Positions 1 to 8,624 of a DNA stretch of 64,000 nucleotides are shown here, one piece after another. The translations under genes were made by a program, and so were the position numbers. Position 1 is the stretch's first letter. Every line of letters begins with the position of its first letter. The notes under the pieces are model-generated. The model was not told where the DNA came from. It ran no database searches and worked only from the letters and a program-made list of their open reading frames with translations. The stretch comes from Chryseobacterium vaccae (GTDB lineage: Bacteria > Bacteroidota > Bacteroidia > Flavobacteriales > Weeksellaceae), in the NCBI RefSeq assembly GCF_009602705.1, contig NZ_VSWH01000001.1, positions 3,596,001 through 3,660,000 on the forward strand, given 5' to 3'.

Positions 1-118
1 TCAGGCCTTTGAGTGCAGCTTCCAGCAATTGCTGGTTTCCCTGATCTGCATACGCTGTATTGATTCTGGCAAAAGGAATTCTGTTATATCCTACAATAGC
101 CACTTTTTTTGTTTCCAT
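1..118 (-). CDS. Acetyl-CoA C-acetyltransferase (thiolase), N-terminal fragment
   Basis: Only the first 39 codons lie inside the window; the gene runs off the left edge. The start is the ATG at 118-116. The opening residues METKKVAIVGYNRIPFAR match the N-terminus of FadI/AtoB-type thiolases, which make or cleave acetoacetyl-CoA or longer 3-ketoacyl-CoA in fatty-acid oxidation. It starts 11 bp after the stop of the TetR gene on the same strand, so the two are probably co-transcribed and the regulator may control this fatty-acid function. Family call from the N-terminus only; the catalytic cysteines are outside the window. Confidence 0.75.
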   Translation of the reverse strand, partial: METKKVAIVGYNRIPFARINTAYADQGNQQLLEAALKGL

Positions 119-129
119 AATCTCTGTTT

Positions 130-735
130 TTAAGATGAAAGGATGATGAGTTCGCAATCGATTATTTGGGTGATCCTGTCCAGTGCGAGGTTCAGGAATT
201 TTTCTTCATCAGTAGTTTTGGAAAGCAATATCCCGCCTTCAATGAGCATAATGAAAAGAGCTGCATATTCATCGGGATGAACATCAGGGTTGAGCTCTCC
301 GTTTTTCTGCCCCTGTTGAATGACTCCGGAAATCTTATGGGTCCAAATTTCAAAAGATTCTTTGACTTGGTTTTTCAATGCAGGAAAAGAATCATCCGCT
401 TCAGTGGCTGCATTCATAATTGGACAGCCTCCGTTGGAGAAAACTGAACGCCAGTTTTTTCTGTAAAAAGCTACGAATGCATAAAGCTTATCCACTGTTG
501 TTGGAAACTCGTCCCCGAAAGACCGGCTCATGATTTTGCTCAATTGGCTGGCATTGTATCGGTAAACTTCAATAGCCACTTCGTCTTTATTCTCAAAATT
601 TCCATAGATACTCCCTTTTGTAAGGCCTGTTGCCTCAGTAATGTCTGATAGTGAGGTAGACATATACCCTTTAGTATTGAATATAGATGCCGTTCTTTCA
701 ATAATAAACTGCCTGGTCTTTTCTGCCTTTGACAT
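130..735 (-). CDS. TetR/AcrR family transcriptional regulator
   Basis: 201-residue repressor-type protein. An N-terminal TetR helix-turn-helix is visible at about residues 8-55 (SLSDITEATGLTKGSIYGNF is the recognition region), followed by a helical ligand-binding domain with a tail resembling the TetR_C families of YcdC/AcrR-type proteins. Length is normal for the family. A perfect 9-bp inverted repeat just upstream (769-790) is probably its own operator, which suggests autoregulation. It precedes a thiolase gene by 11 bp, so control of fatty-acid metabolism is an inference from context. The ligand cannot be predicted. Confidence 0.9.
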   Translation of the reverse strand: MSKAEKTRQFIIERTASIFNTKGYMSTSLSDITEATGLTKGSIYGNFENKDEVAIEVYRYNASQLSKIMSRSFGDEFPTTVDKLYAFVAFYRKNWRSVFSNGGCPIMNAATEADDSFPALKNQVKESFEIWTHKISGVIQQGQKNGELNPDVHPDEYAALFIMLIEGGILLSKTTDEEKFLNLALDRITQIIDCELIILSS

Positions 736-768
736 TTTTATATCTTTTTTTTCAATACAAATATACGG

Positions 769-790
769 AAATATACCAATCGGTATATTT
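769..790. promoter_or_regulatory. Palindromic TetR operator candidate
   Basis: Perfect inverted repeat AAATATACC-AATC-GGTATATTT, 34 bp upstream of the TetR gene start. Size and symmetry fit a TetR dimer site, and it lies where it would block transcription of the regulator and the thiolase. Confidence 0.7.
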
Positions 791-964
791 TTCTCTTAAA
801 ATATTTCATCACCTGCAAATCAGTTTTATTATTATCAAAAAAATCAGCTCAATCAGCAAGAATAAAATAAACCATTAAAACCAGTCAGAAATAGGAACTG
901 CAAGGCATTTTCCTAATGTTTTCAAACTTACTTTTAATGGTTTAAAAAGAAATTGAATATAATC

Positions 965-1381
965 TTATGCTAAAGTCGCATTCAGAGTAATTTCAAAATT
1001 GAATGCAGCACTTACCGGGCATCCCTCTTCAGCGATTTTAGCGTACTTTTGGAACTCTTCTTCAGAAATTCCCGGAACTTTTGCTGTTAAAGTCAGTTCA
1101 GATTTTGTGATTTTTCCGATACTTGGGTCAAGAGTGATGACGGAAGTTGTTTTTAATTCTTCAGGATTGTAACCTGCCTGGGAAAGTTCCGCGCTTAGTT
1201 TCATGGTAAAGCATCCCGCGTGTGCTGCTGCCAGAAGTTCTTCAGGATTGGTTCCTACACCATCGGCAAAACGGCTGTTAAAAGAATACTGAGTTTCGTT
1301 TAAGGTGGTACTCTGAGTAGTTAAGTGTCCTTTTCCTTCTTTGATGGTACCGTTCCAAACGGCTGTTGCGTTACGTCTCAT
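965..1381 (-). CDS. osmC: OsmC family peroxiredoxin
   Basis: 138-residue OsmC/Ohr-type protein that reduces organic hydroperoxides in the cytoplasm. The two redox cysteines are visible: Cys57 in [10 protein letters not shown] and Cys121 in [10 protein letters not shown]. The start [11 protein letters not shown] is the usual OsmC N-terminus, and the [19 protein letters not shown] block favours OsmC over Ohr. It is a single gene with its own promoter: on the minus strand TTG (1459-1457), 20 nt, then TACCTTTG (1436-1429), a good Bacteroidota -33/-7 pair. An AraC gene lies 91 bp upstream on the same strand. Confidence 0.93.
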   Translation of the reverse strand: MRRNATAVWNGTIKEGKGHLTTQSTTLNETQYSFNSRFADGVGTNPEELLAAAHAGCFTMKLSAELSQAGYNPEELKTTSVITLDPSIGKITKSELTLTAKVPGISEEEFQKYAKIAEEGCPVSAAFNFEITLNATLA

Positions 1382-1428
1382 AATGTTTGGTTTTTATTAT
1401 TGATATTTTGTATTGTTTTTTGATATGA

Positions 1429-1459
1429 CAAAGGTATTGCAGTTTATAGCTGGATTCAA
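1429..1459 (-). promoter_or_regulatory. Bacteroidota-type promoter of osmC
   Basis: Minus-strand TTG at 1459-1457 and TACCTTTG at 1436-1429 with a 20-nt spacer match the -33 TTG / -7 TAnnTTTG consensus. The osmC start is 48 bp downstream. Confidence 0.6.
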
Positions 1460-1472
1460 TAGATAAAAAGAC

Positions 1473-2333
1473 TTAAATATTGTACTTTTTTCCTGAAGTG
1501 TAATTTTTTTTGAAATTGGAAGGAGTGCTTCCTGTTTTTTGAGTAAATAATCGGTTGAAATAGGCTGGATCTTCATATCCCAGATTATAGGCGATCTCCT
1601 TAACAGGTTTATCCGTATAAAATAATAACCTTTTGGCTTCCAGCAAAATTCTGTTAATGATAAACTGGTTGGGAGATTCGAGTCTAAGGCTTTTAAATTT
1701 GTGCGTTAAAGTTTTCGGAGCGATATGAAGCAGCTCGGCGTAATCTGATACATTATGTTTCTTCCTGAAATGAATTTCCAGATGTCTGCTGAAATCTCTG
1801 AAAACATCAAGTTCGGTACCTGAAATTTTTACAGTGTCATGATCAAGATTTTGTTGTTTCCATTTTCTGGTGGCACGGATGATAATCTGTTTTACATACG
1901 TTCGTATCATTTCTTCAGCCGAAGAATCTTTATATTCAAGCTCTTCTCTTATATGTTGAAACAGCTTTTTGAAATCTGTTGCTTCTTCAGGATCAATTTC
2001 AACAAATGGAATTTCAAATACATTATGGAATAAAAGCCCATCGCAGGCTACTTCTTTATCATGAATCTGGATACAGTAAAAATCACGATTATAATAGAGT
2101 AATAAAGCCTCTTCTTTTCCCTTTTCAATCTTCATATGCTGTCCGGTAAGAAAAAATAAAGAAGGTTTTGAAGTTTTGTAATGGCTGAAATCTACTGTTA
2201 GTTCATAGCCTTCAGGAATGAAAAGGATTTTAATGTCAGATATGAAAGCATTGCTTTGAACGGCTTCCAGATTTCTTTCCGAAAACACTTCAAGCCCCAG
2301 TTTTTTATAATGATCTTCAAAAATGAGCGGCAT
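1473..2333 (-). CDS. AraC family transcriptional regulator
   Basis: 286 residues. The C-terminal ~100 residues form a typical AraC double helix-turn-helix: the first helix pair is around DYAELLHIAPKTLTHKFK and the second ends in PVKEIAYNLGYEDPAYFNRL followed by TGSTPSNFKK. The N-terminal ~170 residues look like a cupin-type sensing domain but have no clear ligand signature. It is divergent from the next gene (2606), which is also AraC-type but belongs to a different subgroup. Its target is unknown; osmC follows on the same strand after 91 bp but has its own promoter. Confidence 0.9.
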   Translation of the reverse strand: MPLIFEDHYKKLGLEVFSERNLEAVQSNAFISDIKILFIPEGYELTVDFSHYKTSKPSLFFLTGQHMKIEKGKEEALLLYYNRDFYCIQIHDKEVACDGLLFHNVFEIPFVEIDPEEATDFKKLFQHIREELEYKDSSAEEMIRTYVKQIIIRATRKWKQQNLDHDTVKISGTELDVFRDFSRHLEIHFRKKHNVSDYAELLHIAPKTLTHKFKSLRLESPNQFIINRILLEAKRLLFYTDKPVKEIAYNLGYEDPAYFNRLFTQKTGSTPSNFKKNYTSGKKYNI

Positions 2334-2605
2334 AGAATTACTTTAGTTTAAAGATACGAAAAGAAATGAAGGCGACAGAAGGAAGCCGAAAGTTATTATT
2401 GTGTATAGATTTGTCTCCTGTTAAGCTAATATATTTCCACTTTTTTAAGGTGAATTAAGTCGTAAGGTTATCTGGCGGATACGCTATTTTCAAATTTTTA
2501 ACAAAAAACAGATAAAAAATAAAAATTATATATTAGTTGATTGTTTTTTTATCAATTTTGTAAAAGTACTGTATTTGATTTATAACTTAATTTTTTCACC
2601 CACTC

Positions 2606-3484
2606 ATGAGCAAGTTAGAAAATATATTGAGAGAAATAACACCGTTATCTCCCGAAGACAGTTTTCTTGTATTTGACCGTATCAAGGCATCGTTTGATTT
2701 TCCCTATCATTATCATCCGGAAGTAGAGATCAACTTTGTTTATAAAGGAAAAGGATACCGGCGGATGATTGGCGACCATACCGGGGAGATCGGCGATTAT
2801 GAACTGGTGCTGGTAGGCCCGAATCTGCCTCATTGCTGGGCCAATCACAAGTGTAAAAACAGAAAGACTCACGAGATTACCGTACAGTTCAATCAGGACT
2901 TTTTTAACCAGTCGATGATGGATAAAAATATTCTGAAGCCCATTAGTAATCTGATGAAAGATTCAATCAGGGGGATTTTGTTTTCACCGGAACTGGCGGA
3001 AAAACTGAAAGATTCTTTTCTTAATCTATCCAAAATGAGCAGTTTTGAATCTTTTATTGAAATTATGAAGATTCTGAATGAACTGGCCACTGCGGAAGAC
3101 AAAACATTGCTTTCATCGTACAGTATAGAACTGGAGACGTTTGCTGATAATGATAAAATGAAGATTGTTCATGATTTTGTCCATAAGAATTTTGAAAGTA
3201 AAATATCTCTGAATGATGCAGCATCACTGGTTAGTATGAGCAACGTTACCTTTAACAGATTTATTAAAAAAAGAACAGGAAAAACTTTTGTGAATTACCT
3301 GAATGAAATCAGGATCAGTTATGCTGCCCGATGGCTGATGGAAAAGAATCTTACGGTTTTTGAAACAGCTTTTGAAGCCGGATTCAACAATATTGCCAAT
3401 TTCAACAAGGTTTTTAAGTCCATAAAGAAAACAACACCCACTGAATTTAAAGAACAGTTTAAAGGAGTGAAAAAAATTGAATAG
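2606..3484 (+). CDS. AraC family regulator with N-terminal cupin, probable PUL regulator
   Basis: 292 residues. The N-terminal cupin carries FPYHYHPEVEINFVYKGKG, the His-rich sugar-sensing motif of AraC regulators of carbohydrate operons, and a Trp-rich PHCWANH segment. The C-terminal AraC DNA-binding domain is at about 190-288 (SLVSMSNVTFNRFIKKRTGK; FETAFEAGFNNIANFNKVFK; TPTEFKEQ). It lies directly upstream of the SusC/SusD glycan locus on the same strand, separated by its own terminator and about 400 bp, so control of that locus is a reasonable inference. No HTCS or ECF sigma/anti-sigma pair, the usual PUL regulators, is present nearby. Confidence 0.9.
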   Translation: MSKLENILREITPLSPEDSFLVFDRIKASFDFPYHYHPEVEINFVYKGKGYRRMIGDHTGEIGDYELVLVGPNLPHCWANHKCKNRKTHEITVQFNQDFFNQSMMDKNILKPISNLMKDSIRGILFSPELAEKLKDSFLNLSKMSSFESFIEIMKILNELATAEDKTLLSSYSIELETFADNDKMKIVHDFVHKNFESKISLNDAASLVSMSNVTFNRFIKKRTGKTFVNYLNEIRISYAARWLMEKNLTVFETAFEAGFNNIANFNKVFKSIKKTTPTEFKEQFKGVKKIE

Positions 3485-3521
3485 AAGTATAAAAAGTTAA
3501 AAATTATACTGTTAATTATCA

Positions 3522-3550
3522 AAATCCGGATCATTGTATCCGGATTTTTT
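3522..3550 (+). terminator. Rho-independent terminator after AraC gene
   Basis: Perfect 10-bp stem AAATCCGGAT / ATCCGGATTT with a 6-nt loop (CATTGT) followed by a T run. It separates the regulator from the PUL. Confidence 0.85.
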
Positions 3551-3900
3551 GCATTAAAATACCAAAATTTACTCCTTAATTGCTCTAAAACAGACTAAAA
3601 AGCATGCTGAATTTCATGATTTTATTTGGTCGTAATCTGTTGGTTTTTAGTTGGTATTGTACTGTTTTTAAATAGACCTGAAAAAATAATATCGTTTTAT
3701 GATAAAATAGTGTTATATCTGGCTGTTTACAAAATTTAGATTTGCTAATGTGAATTAAATCTTAATCAAACTTTAAATTATTTGAAGCTTTCAAAACATA
3801 ATGTTGCGAAAAAAATACAACGAATGTGTTTTAGGTTTTAAAATCCTATTTAAGGAAATGTAATTAATTCTCAAATAAATCTAAACTAATCCTAAACCTT
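3551..3900 (+). other. Upstream region of the N-glycan PUL
   Basis: 350 bp of AT-rich non-coding DNA between the AraC terminator and the SusC start. It should hold the PUL promoter and activator sites, but I could not pick a -7 box or an operator with confidence. Confidence 0.4.
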
Positions 3901-6798
3901 ATGAGAAAAACTGTTATACCGGTTTTATTAGCTATTTCTTTATCTGCTCATGCACAGGAAACGAAGAAGGCAGATACTGCTAAAACAACCAAAATAGAAG
4001 AAGTGGTTGTTACTTCTTTGGGGATAAAAAGGCAGGCGCGGTCTTTAACCTATTCGAGCCAGCAGATTGGCGGGGATGAGCTTACGGAGGTAAAAACGCC
4101 TAATCTTCTCAATTCCATCAACGGAAAAGTTTCCAACGTGCAAATCAATAAAACCAACGGTGGGGTCGGAGGATCTGTGAGGGTGGTGATGAGAGGGGAT
4201 AAATCCACAAGAAACAGCCAGCCGCTGTATGTGATTGATGGAATTCCTATTATCAATGGTGTTGGAGGTCCGAATGTAGATTTTTATGCTTCTATGCCGG
4301 ATGTAGGAGATATATTGAGTACTATAAATCCTGAAGATATAGAAAGTATTAACTTTTTGAAAGGGGCATCTGCTTCGGCTTTGTATGGGTCACAAGGAAG
4401 TAATGGAGCTGTATTGATTACGACAAAAAAAGGTAAAGCAGGAAGAAGCAATATAACCTATTCAACCAGTCTGACGATGGATAATGTATATGCTTTGCCT
4501 GAATTACAGAACAGCTATCTGCAAACGATACCTTATAATCCTTCCGCAGGGGCAACAGGATCTTTGCAAAGCTGGGGTGCAAAAGGAGAATCCAAAGATT
4601 ATACAAAAGATTTTTTCAGAACAGGAATGACCTGGATTAATAGTCTCAGTTTTCAATCAGGAAATGAAAAAAGTACCAACTTATTTTCCTTTGGTAATAC
4701 AACGAATAAAGGGGTAATTCCAACTTCTTCTTTTGATCAGTATAACCTTAATTTCAGAAATTCCAGTAAGTTTTTTGATGATAAACTCACCTTGGATGTC
4801 AATGTAATGGCCTCTATGCAGAACACAAAGAATAGGCTTACTCCAGGTTCTTATTTTTCACCTCTTACTAATCTTTATTGGTTGCCAAGAGGTATTAATT
4901 TTGATAATTTTAGTGGCGATAATTATACCTATTTTAATCAGGAAAGATATTTGCCGGCCCAAAATTGGTGGGCGGTTGCTCCTGATGGAAGCTTCAGCGT
5001 AGAATCCCAAAACCCATATTGGATATTAAATAGAAATGCTGTTACCACCAAGAATAAAAACTTCTATGGTTCAGCAGCGCTAAGTTATGCTATTAATCCA
5101 TGGCTGACAGCAAAAATCAGAGGAAACTACAGCTATTTTGATTCTGATACGCAGAGAAATGTTGCTGTTTTCTCATTACCGGTAATATTAGGAGGAAATA
5201 ATAATGGTAAAATTTACAAAAACCTGTATGATAACAGATCTACTTACGGAGATGTTTTATTAAGCGGAAACCCACATATCGGAGATAACTTTACTCTGGA
5301 TTTTACGGTGGGCGCAAGTATTAGTGATAAAAGAGCTTCTGTAACCAGTATAGAAAACAATCTATTGGTGGTACCTAATCAGTTTACCTTAAATAATCTG
5401 CAATGGACAGGGCAAAATGGAAATGGACAAAATTATACAATTACAGGTACAAGAAGACAGGATCAATCTGTTTTTGCAAGTGCTAATATTGGATTTAAGA
5501 ATAAGCTATATTTAGATTTGACTTTCAGAAATGACTGGTCATCTACTTTAGCCGGGTTAGGAAATGTTTCTTTCGACTATGAATCTGTAGGGGTGAATGC
5601 CATTCTATCGGATATCGTAAAACTTCCGGATTTATTTAGTTTCTGGAAAGTAAGAGGCTCCTATGCGATTGTAGGTAATGCTTTGGATCCTACATTTACC
5701 ATGCCGCAATTAATTTTTAATGCAGGAAATATCGTAGGAACATATAGCGCCTATCCAGTTGTTCGTGAGGGCTATGAATCACTTTTTCCAAGGCCTGAAG
5801 AAAATAAAACGTTTGAAGTAGGAACTGATATTCGGTTATTTAAAAACAGAGCGAGACTTGATTTTACGTATTATAATTCCAACAATTCTCATCAGTATCT
5901 TCAGGGTATTGAGGCTTCCTCAGACCTTTCTGTAACTTTTGGAGGAAAATTGGATATTAATGCTGGTAAAATACGAAACACAGGATTTGAATCTTCTCTG
6001 GCGGTAGATATTTTCAAAAGAGAAAAGTTTTCATGGACATCAATACTTAATATATCTGCCAACAGGAATAAAATTGTTGAACTTTTCCCTTCACAATATT
6101 TCAATGATTCCGATGAAAAACTTTTTACCCTGTTAGGAGGAGGATATAACAAATTGAAATTAGGTGGTTCTTTTGGTGATATTTATGGAAAAACTTTTAA
6201 ACGTGATGGGGAAGGAAGGATTATTGTAAGCGATCATGGAGTTCCTTTATTTGATACCGGGGCTGTAGACTATTTAGGTAATCCGAATCCTAAATTTATG
6301 CTTGGTCTCAATAATTCCTTCAGTATAGGAAAACTTAATATAGACTTTCTGATAGACGGAAGATTTGGCGGAAAGGTATTAGGGTATACTCAAATGATGA
6401 ATGACAGATACGGGGTAAGTAAAGTAACTGCAGATGCCCGTGATAATGGCGGGGTTACCATTAATAATGCAGTGACCGAAAATGGACAGGCCTATACAGG
6501 GAAAACAGATGCAAAAGAATACTACGAAGCAGTTTCTAATGTTGAGGAAGCTTATATGTATAGCGGAACCGCTATAAGATTACGTCAGGCTTCAATTTCA
6601 TATACATTTAATCTGAAGTCCGGATTTTTGCAGAATGCAACGGTCGGAGTAACAGGATCTAATCTTTTCTTTTTATACAAGAAGGCTCCTTTTGATCCGG
6701 AACAGGTGTCAGGCGTAAATCCGGGAGGTGTAGGAGTAGATATGTTTGGTATGCCGATAACCAGATCTCTAGGTGTTTCATTAAAAGCAACTTTCTAA
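3901..6798 (+). CDS. SusC/RagA family TonB-linked outer membrane transporter
   Basis: 965 residues. Signal peptide at 1-19 (ends SAHAQ), a TonB-box-like IEEVVVTSLGIKR at 32-44, then a plug domain (SVRVVMRGDKST, PLYVIDGIPI, LKGASASALYGSQGSNGAVL) and a beta-barrel ending in an aromatic C-terminus (SLKATF). It forms the outer-membrane pore that imports glycan bound by the SusD lipoprotein, whose gene follows after 11 bp. It lacks the ~80-residue carboxypeptidase-D-like domain that most SusC proteins have before the TonB box, as some flavobacterial SusC proteins do. Substrate, by context, is a mannose-rich N-glycan fragment. Confidence 0.95.
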   Translation: MRKTVIPVLLAISLSAHAQETKKADTAKTTKIEEVVVTSLGIKRQARSLTYSSQQIGGDELTEVKTPNLLNSINGKVSNVQINKTNGGVGGSVRVVMRGDKSTRNSQPLYVIDGIPIINGVGGPNVDFYASMPDVGDILSTINPEDIESINFLKGASASALYGSQGSNGAVLITTKKGKAGRSNITYSTSLTMDNVYALPELQNSYLQTIPYNPSAGATGSLQSWGAKGESKDYTKDFFRTGMTWINSLSFQSGNEKSTNLFSFGNTTNKGVIPTSSFDQYNLNFRNSSKFFDDKLTLDVNVMASMQNTKNRLTPGSYFSPLTNLYWLPRGINFDNFSGDNYTYFNQERYLPAQNWWAVAPDGSFSVESQNPYWILNRNAVTTKNKNFYGSAALSYAINPWLTAKIRGNYSYFDSDTQRNVAVFSLPVILGGNNNGKIYKNLYDNRSTYGDVLLSGNPHIGDNFTLDFTVGASISDKRASVTSIENNLLVVPNQFTLNNLQWTGQNGNGQNYTITGTRRQDQSVFASANIGFKNKLYLDLTFRNDWSSTLAGLGNVSFDYESVGVNAILSDIVKLPDLFSFWKVRGSYAIVGNALDPTFTMPQLIFNAGNIVGTYSAYPVVREGYESLFPRPEENKTFEVGTDIRLFKNRARLDFTYYNSNNSHQYLQGIEASSDLSVTFGGKLDINAGKIRNTGFESSLAVDIFKREKFSWTSILNISANRNKIVELFPSQYFNDSDEKLFTLLGGGYNKLKLGGSFGDIYGKTFKRDGEGRIIVSDHGVPLFDTGAVDYLGNPNPKFMLGLNNSFSIGKLNIDFLIDGRFGGKVLGYTQMMNDRYGVSKVTADARDNGGVTINNAVTENGQAYTGKTDAKEYYEAVSNVEEAYMYSGTAIRLRQASISYTFNLKSGFLQNATVGVTGSNLFFLYKKAPFDPEQVSGVNPGGVGVDMFGMPITRSLGVSLKATF

Positions 6799-6809
6799 TC
6801 TTTACAGCA

Positions 6810-8435
6810 ATGAAAAATAAAATAAAAACAATATTAATCGGAGGATTGGTAACCTCTTCAATTTTAAGCTGTACAAGCGATTTTGAAGATATTAATTCTC
6901 AGTATTCAGGTCTTGGAAGTGAGCAGTTAAATGCTGATTTTGTACAACTGGTAAATCCGCTAAAGCAGATGCAGAGAAATCTGGCACATCCTACAGATTG
7001 GGTTTATCAGCTGCAAACCAATTTAAATGCAGATATGTATAGTGGTCTTTTTAGTACTGCCACGGCATATAACGGAGGTAAAAATAATACCACTTATTTT
7101 ATAATGGACGGATGGAATGAAAGAATAATGATGACCCAGCTGGAAGATGTTTTCCAGCAGATTAAGAATTTTTCCACCGTTTCAGCAAAAAACTATGCAG
7201 GGATAGATTTCTCCCATTCATTGGCCGTTTTACAAATATTGAGAGTAATGGCCTCTCAAAAAGTTTCAGATGCACATGGCCCGGTAATATACAGTAAGTA
7301 TCTGACGCCAAACCCTAATGGAATTACCGATGTAGACAGCCAGCAGGAGGCCTATAATCATTTTATCCAGGATCTTACATCAGCAATTACTTCACTTCAG
7401 AAAAGCATCGGTACCGAAGATCAGTCAGTTCTTAAAAAAGGAGATGTTGTATTTGGTGGAAATGCCGCTTCCTGGGCCCGTCTCGCAAATTCATTGAAAT
7501 TGAGACTGGCCATGAGGATTAGCTATGCAGATCCGGTAAAGTCAAAACAATATGCTGAGGAAGCATTAAGCTCTTCAGCCGGTCTGATCGAAACTAATAG
7601 CCAGAATGCATTAGTAAGTTATGGTGGTGCTTCTCCTTTATATAATATCATTTATTCATGGGGAGACTGCAAAATTGGAGCCCCTTTAATGGCTTATATG
7701 AACGGATTTAATGACCCGCGGATTTCATCATATGCCAAACCGGCAGTTGATCCTACAGTAAACGGACAATACATTGGAGTAAGGCTTGGGGTTGATATGG
7801 GAGGAAGTAAAGACCGTTATGGTAACTTTTCCCAGCCAGCTGCCACCTCTGCCGCCGGAGATTATTTTTCAAATTCTGATGGCAAAAACAAAATTATGAC
7901 TGCCGCAGAAATCTGGTTCCTGAAAGCAGAAGCAGCCATCAGAGGCTATGCCGGAGCAGGAGATGCAGGAACCAATTATAATAAAGGAGTTGAAATGTCC
8001 TTTGCAGAATGGGGAAAAAGCTCTTCATATGCAACGTATATAGAAGATGCCGTTTCTGTGGAAGCTCCTTATATTGATACTAAAAATGCATCAAACAGTA
8101 TTCTGGCAGGAAGTCCAATGCTGAGCACCATTACCATCAAATGGAACAATGGAGATTCTTTTGAAAGAAAGCTTGAGAGAATCATAACCCAGAAATGGAT
8201 TGGCATTTATCCTGACGGACCCGAAGCGTGGGCAGAACAAAGAAGAACAGGCTATCCTGTGATTTTCAAAAATGTCCTGAATGACAGCCAGGGAACCATT
8301 AGCACCGATGCCATGATCAGAAGAGTTCCTATCCCAACCAAATATAGAAATAACACCCTGAATTATGCACAGGCTCTACAGTACCTTGGCGGTCCTGATA
8401 CAGGAGGAACAAAACTGTGGTGGGATAAAAAATAA
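6810..8435 (+). CDS. SusD/RagB family nutrient-binding outer membrane lipoprotein
   Basis: 541 residues. Lipoprotein signal with Cys21 (SSILSCTSD). The fold is of the SusD-like group 2 type, with a helical TPR scaffold and the conserved C-terminal stretch ERIITQKWIGIYPDGPEAW around 448-466 followed by EQRRTGYP. It captures glycan at the cell surface and caps the SusC barrel encoded immediately upstream. Substrate specificity cannot be read from sequence; the downstream enzymes point to mannose-rich N-glycans. Confidence 0.93.
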   Translation: MKNKIKTILIGGLVTSSILSCTSDFEDINSQYSGLGSEQLNADFVQLVNPLKQMQRNLAHPTDWVYQLQTNLNADMYSGLFSTATAYNGGKNNTTYFIMDGWNERIMMTQLEDVFQQIKNFSTVSAKNYAGIDFSHSLAVLQILRVMASQKVSDAHGPVIYSKYLTPNPNGITDVDSQQEAYNHFIQDLTSAITSLQKSIGTEDQSVLKKGDVVFGGNAASWARLANSLKLRLAMRISYADPVKSKQYAEEALSSSAGLIETNSQNALVSYGGASPLYNIIYSWGDCKIGAPLMAYMNGFNDPRISSYAKPAVDPTVNGQYIGVRLGVDMGGSKDRYGNFSQPAATSAAGDYFSNSDGKNKIMTAAEIWFLKAEAAIRGYAGAGDAGTNYNKGVEMSFAEWGKSSSYATYIEDAVSVEAPYIDTKNASNSILAGSPMLSTITIKWNNGDSFERKLERIITQKWIGIYPDGPEAWAEQRRTGYPVIFKNVLNDSQGTISTDAMIRRVPIPTKYRNNTLNYAQALQYLGGPDTGGTKLWWDKK

Positions 8436-8464
8436 TACTTTTCAGAATCAATTATAAAGAAAAC

Positions 8465-8600
8465 AGAAGGCCGTCTCGAAAAATAGATTTAATTTGGTTT
8501 TTTTTCATACCGGTATAGGAAAATCTTTAGCATATTCGTTTTTTAGATTATTCTTTTTTAGTTTCGTTGACGCCGGGATGATACTTTCGAGAGGCCTTCT
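8465..8600. repeat. 136-bp element with long closing inverted repeat
   Basis: AGAAGGCC-G-TCTCGAAA (8465-8481) pairs with TTTCGAGAGGCCTTCT (8585-8600), giving 16 bp with one bulged G and enclosing ~100 bp, followed by a T-rich tail (TTTCTTT). A 10-bp palindrome ATACCGGTAT sits inside at 8507-8516. It could be a structured RNA or attenuator between susD and the transporter gene, or a small MITE-like insertion. No second copy was seen in the window. Confidence 0.5.
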
Positions 8601-8624
8601 TTTCTTTAACATTTTAGTTTGAAT

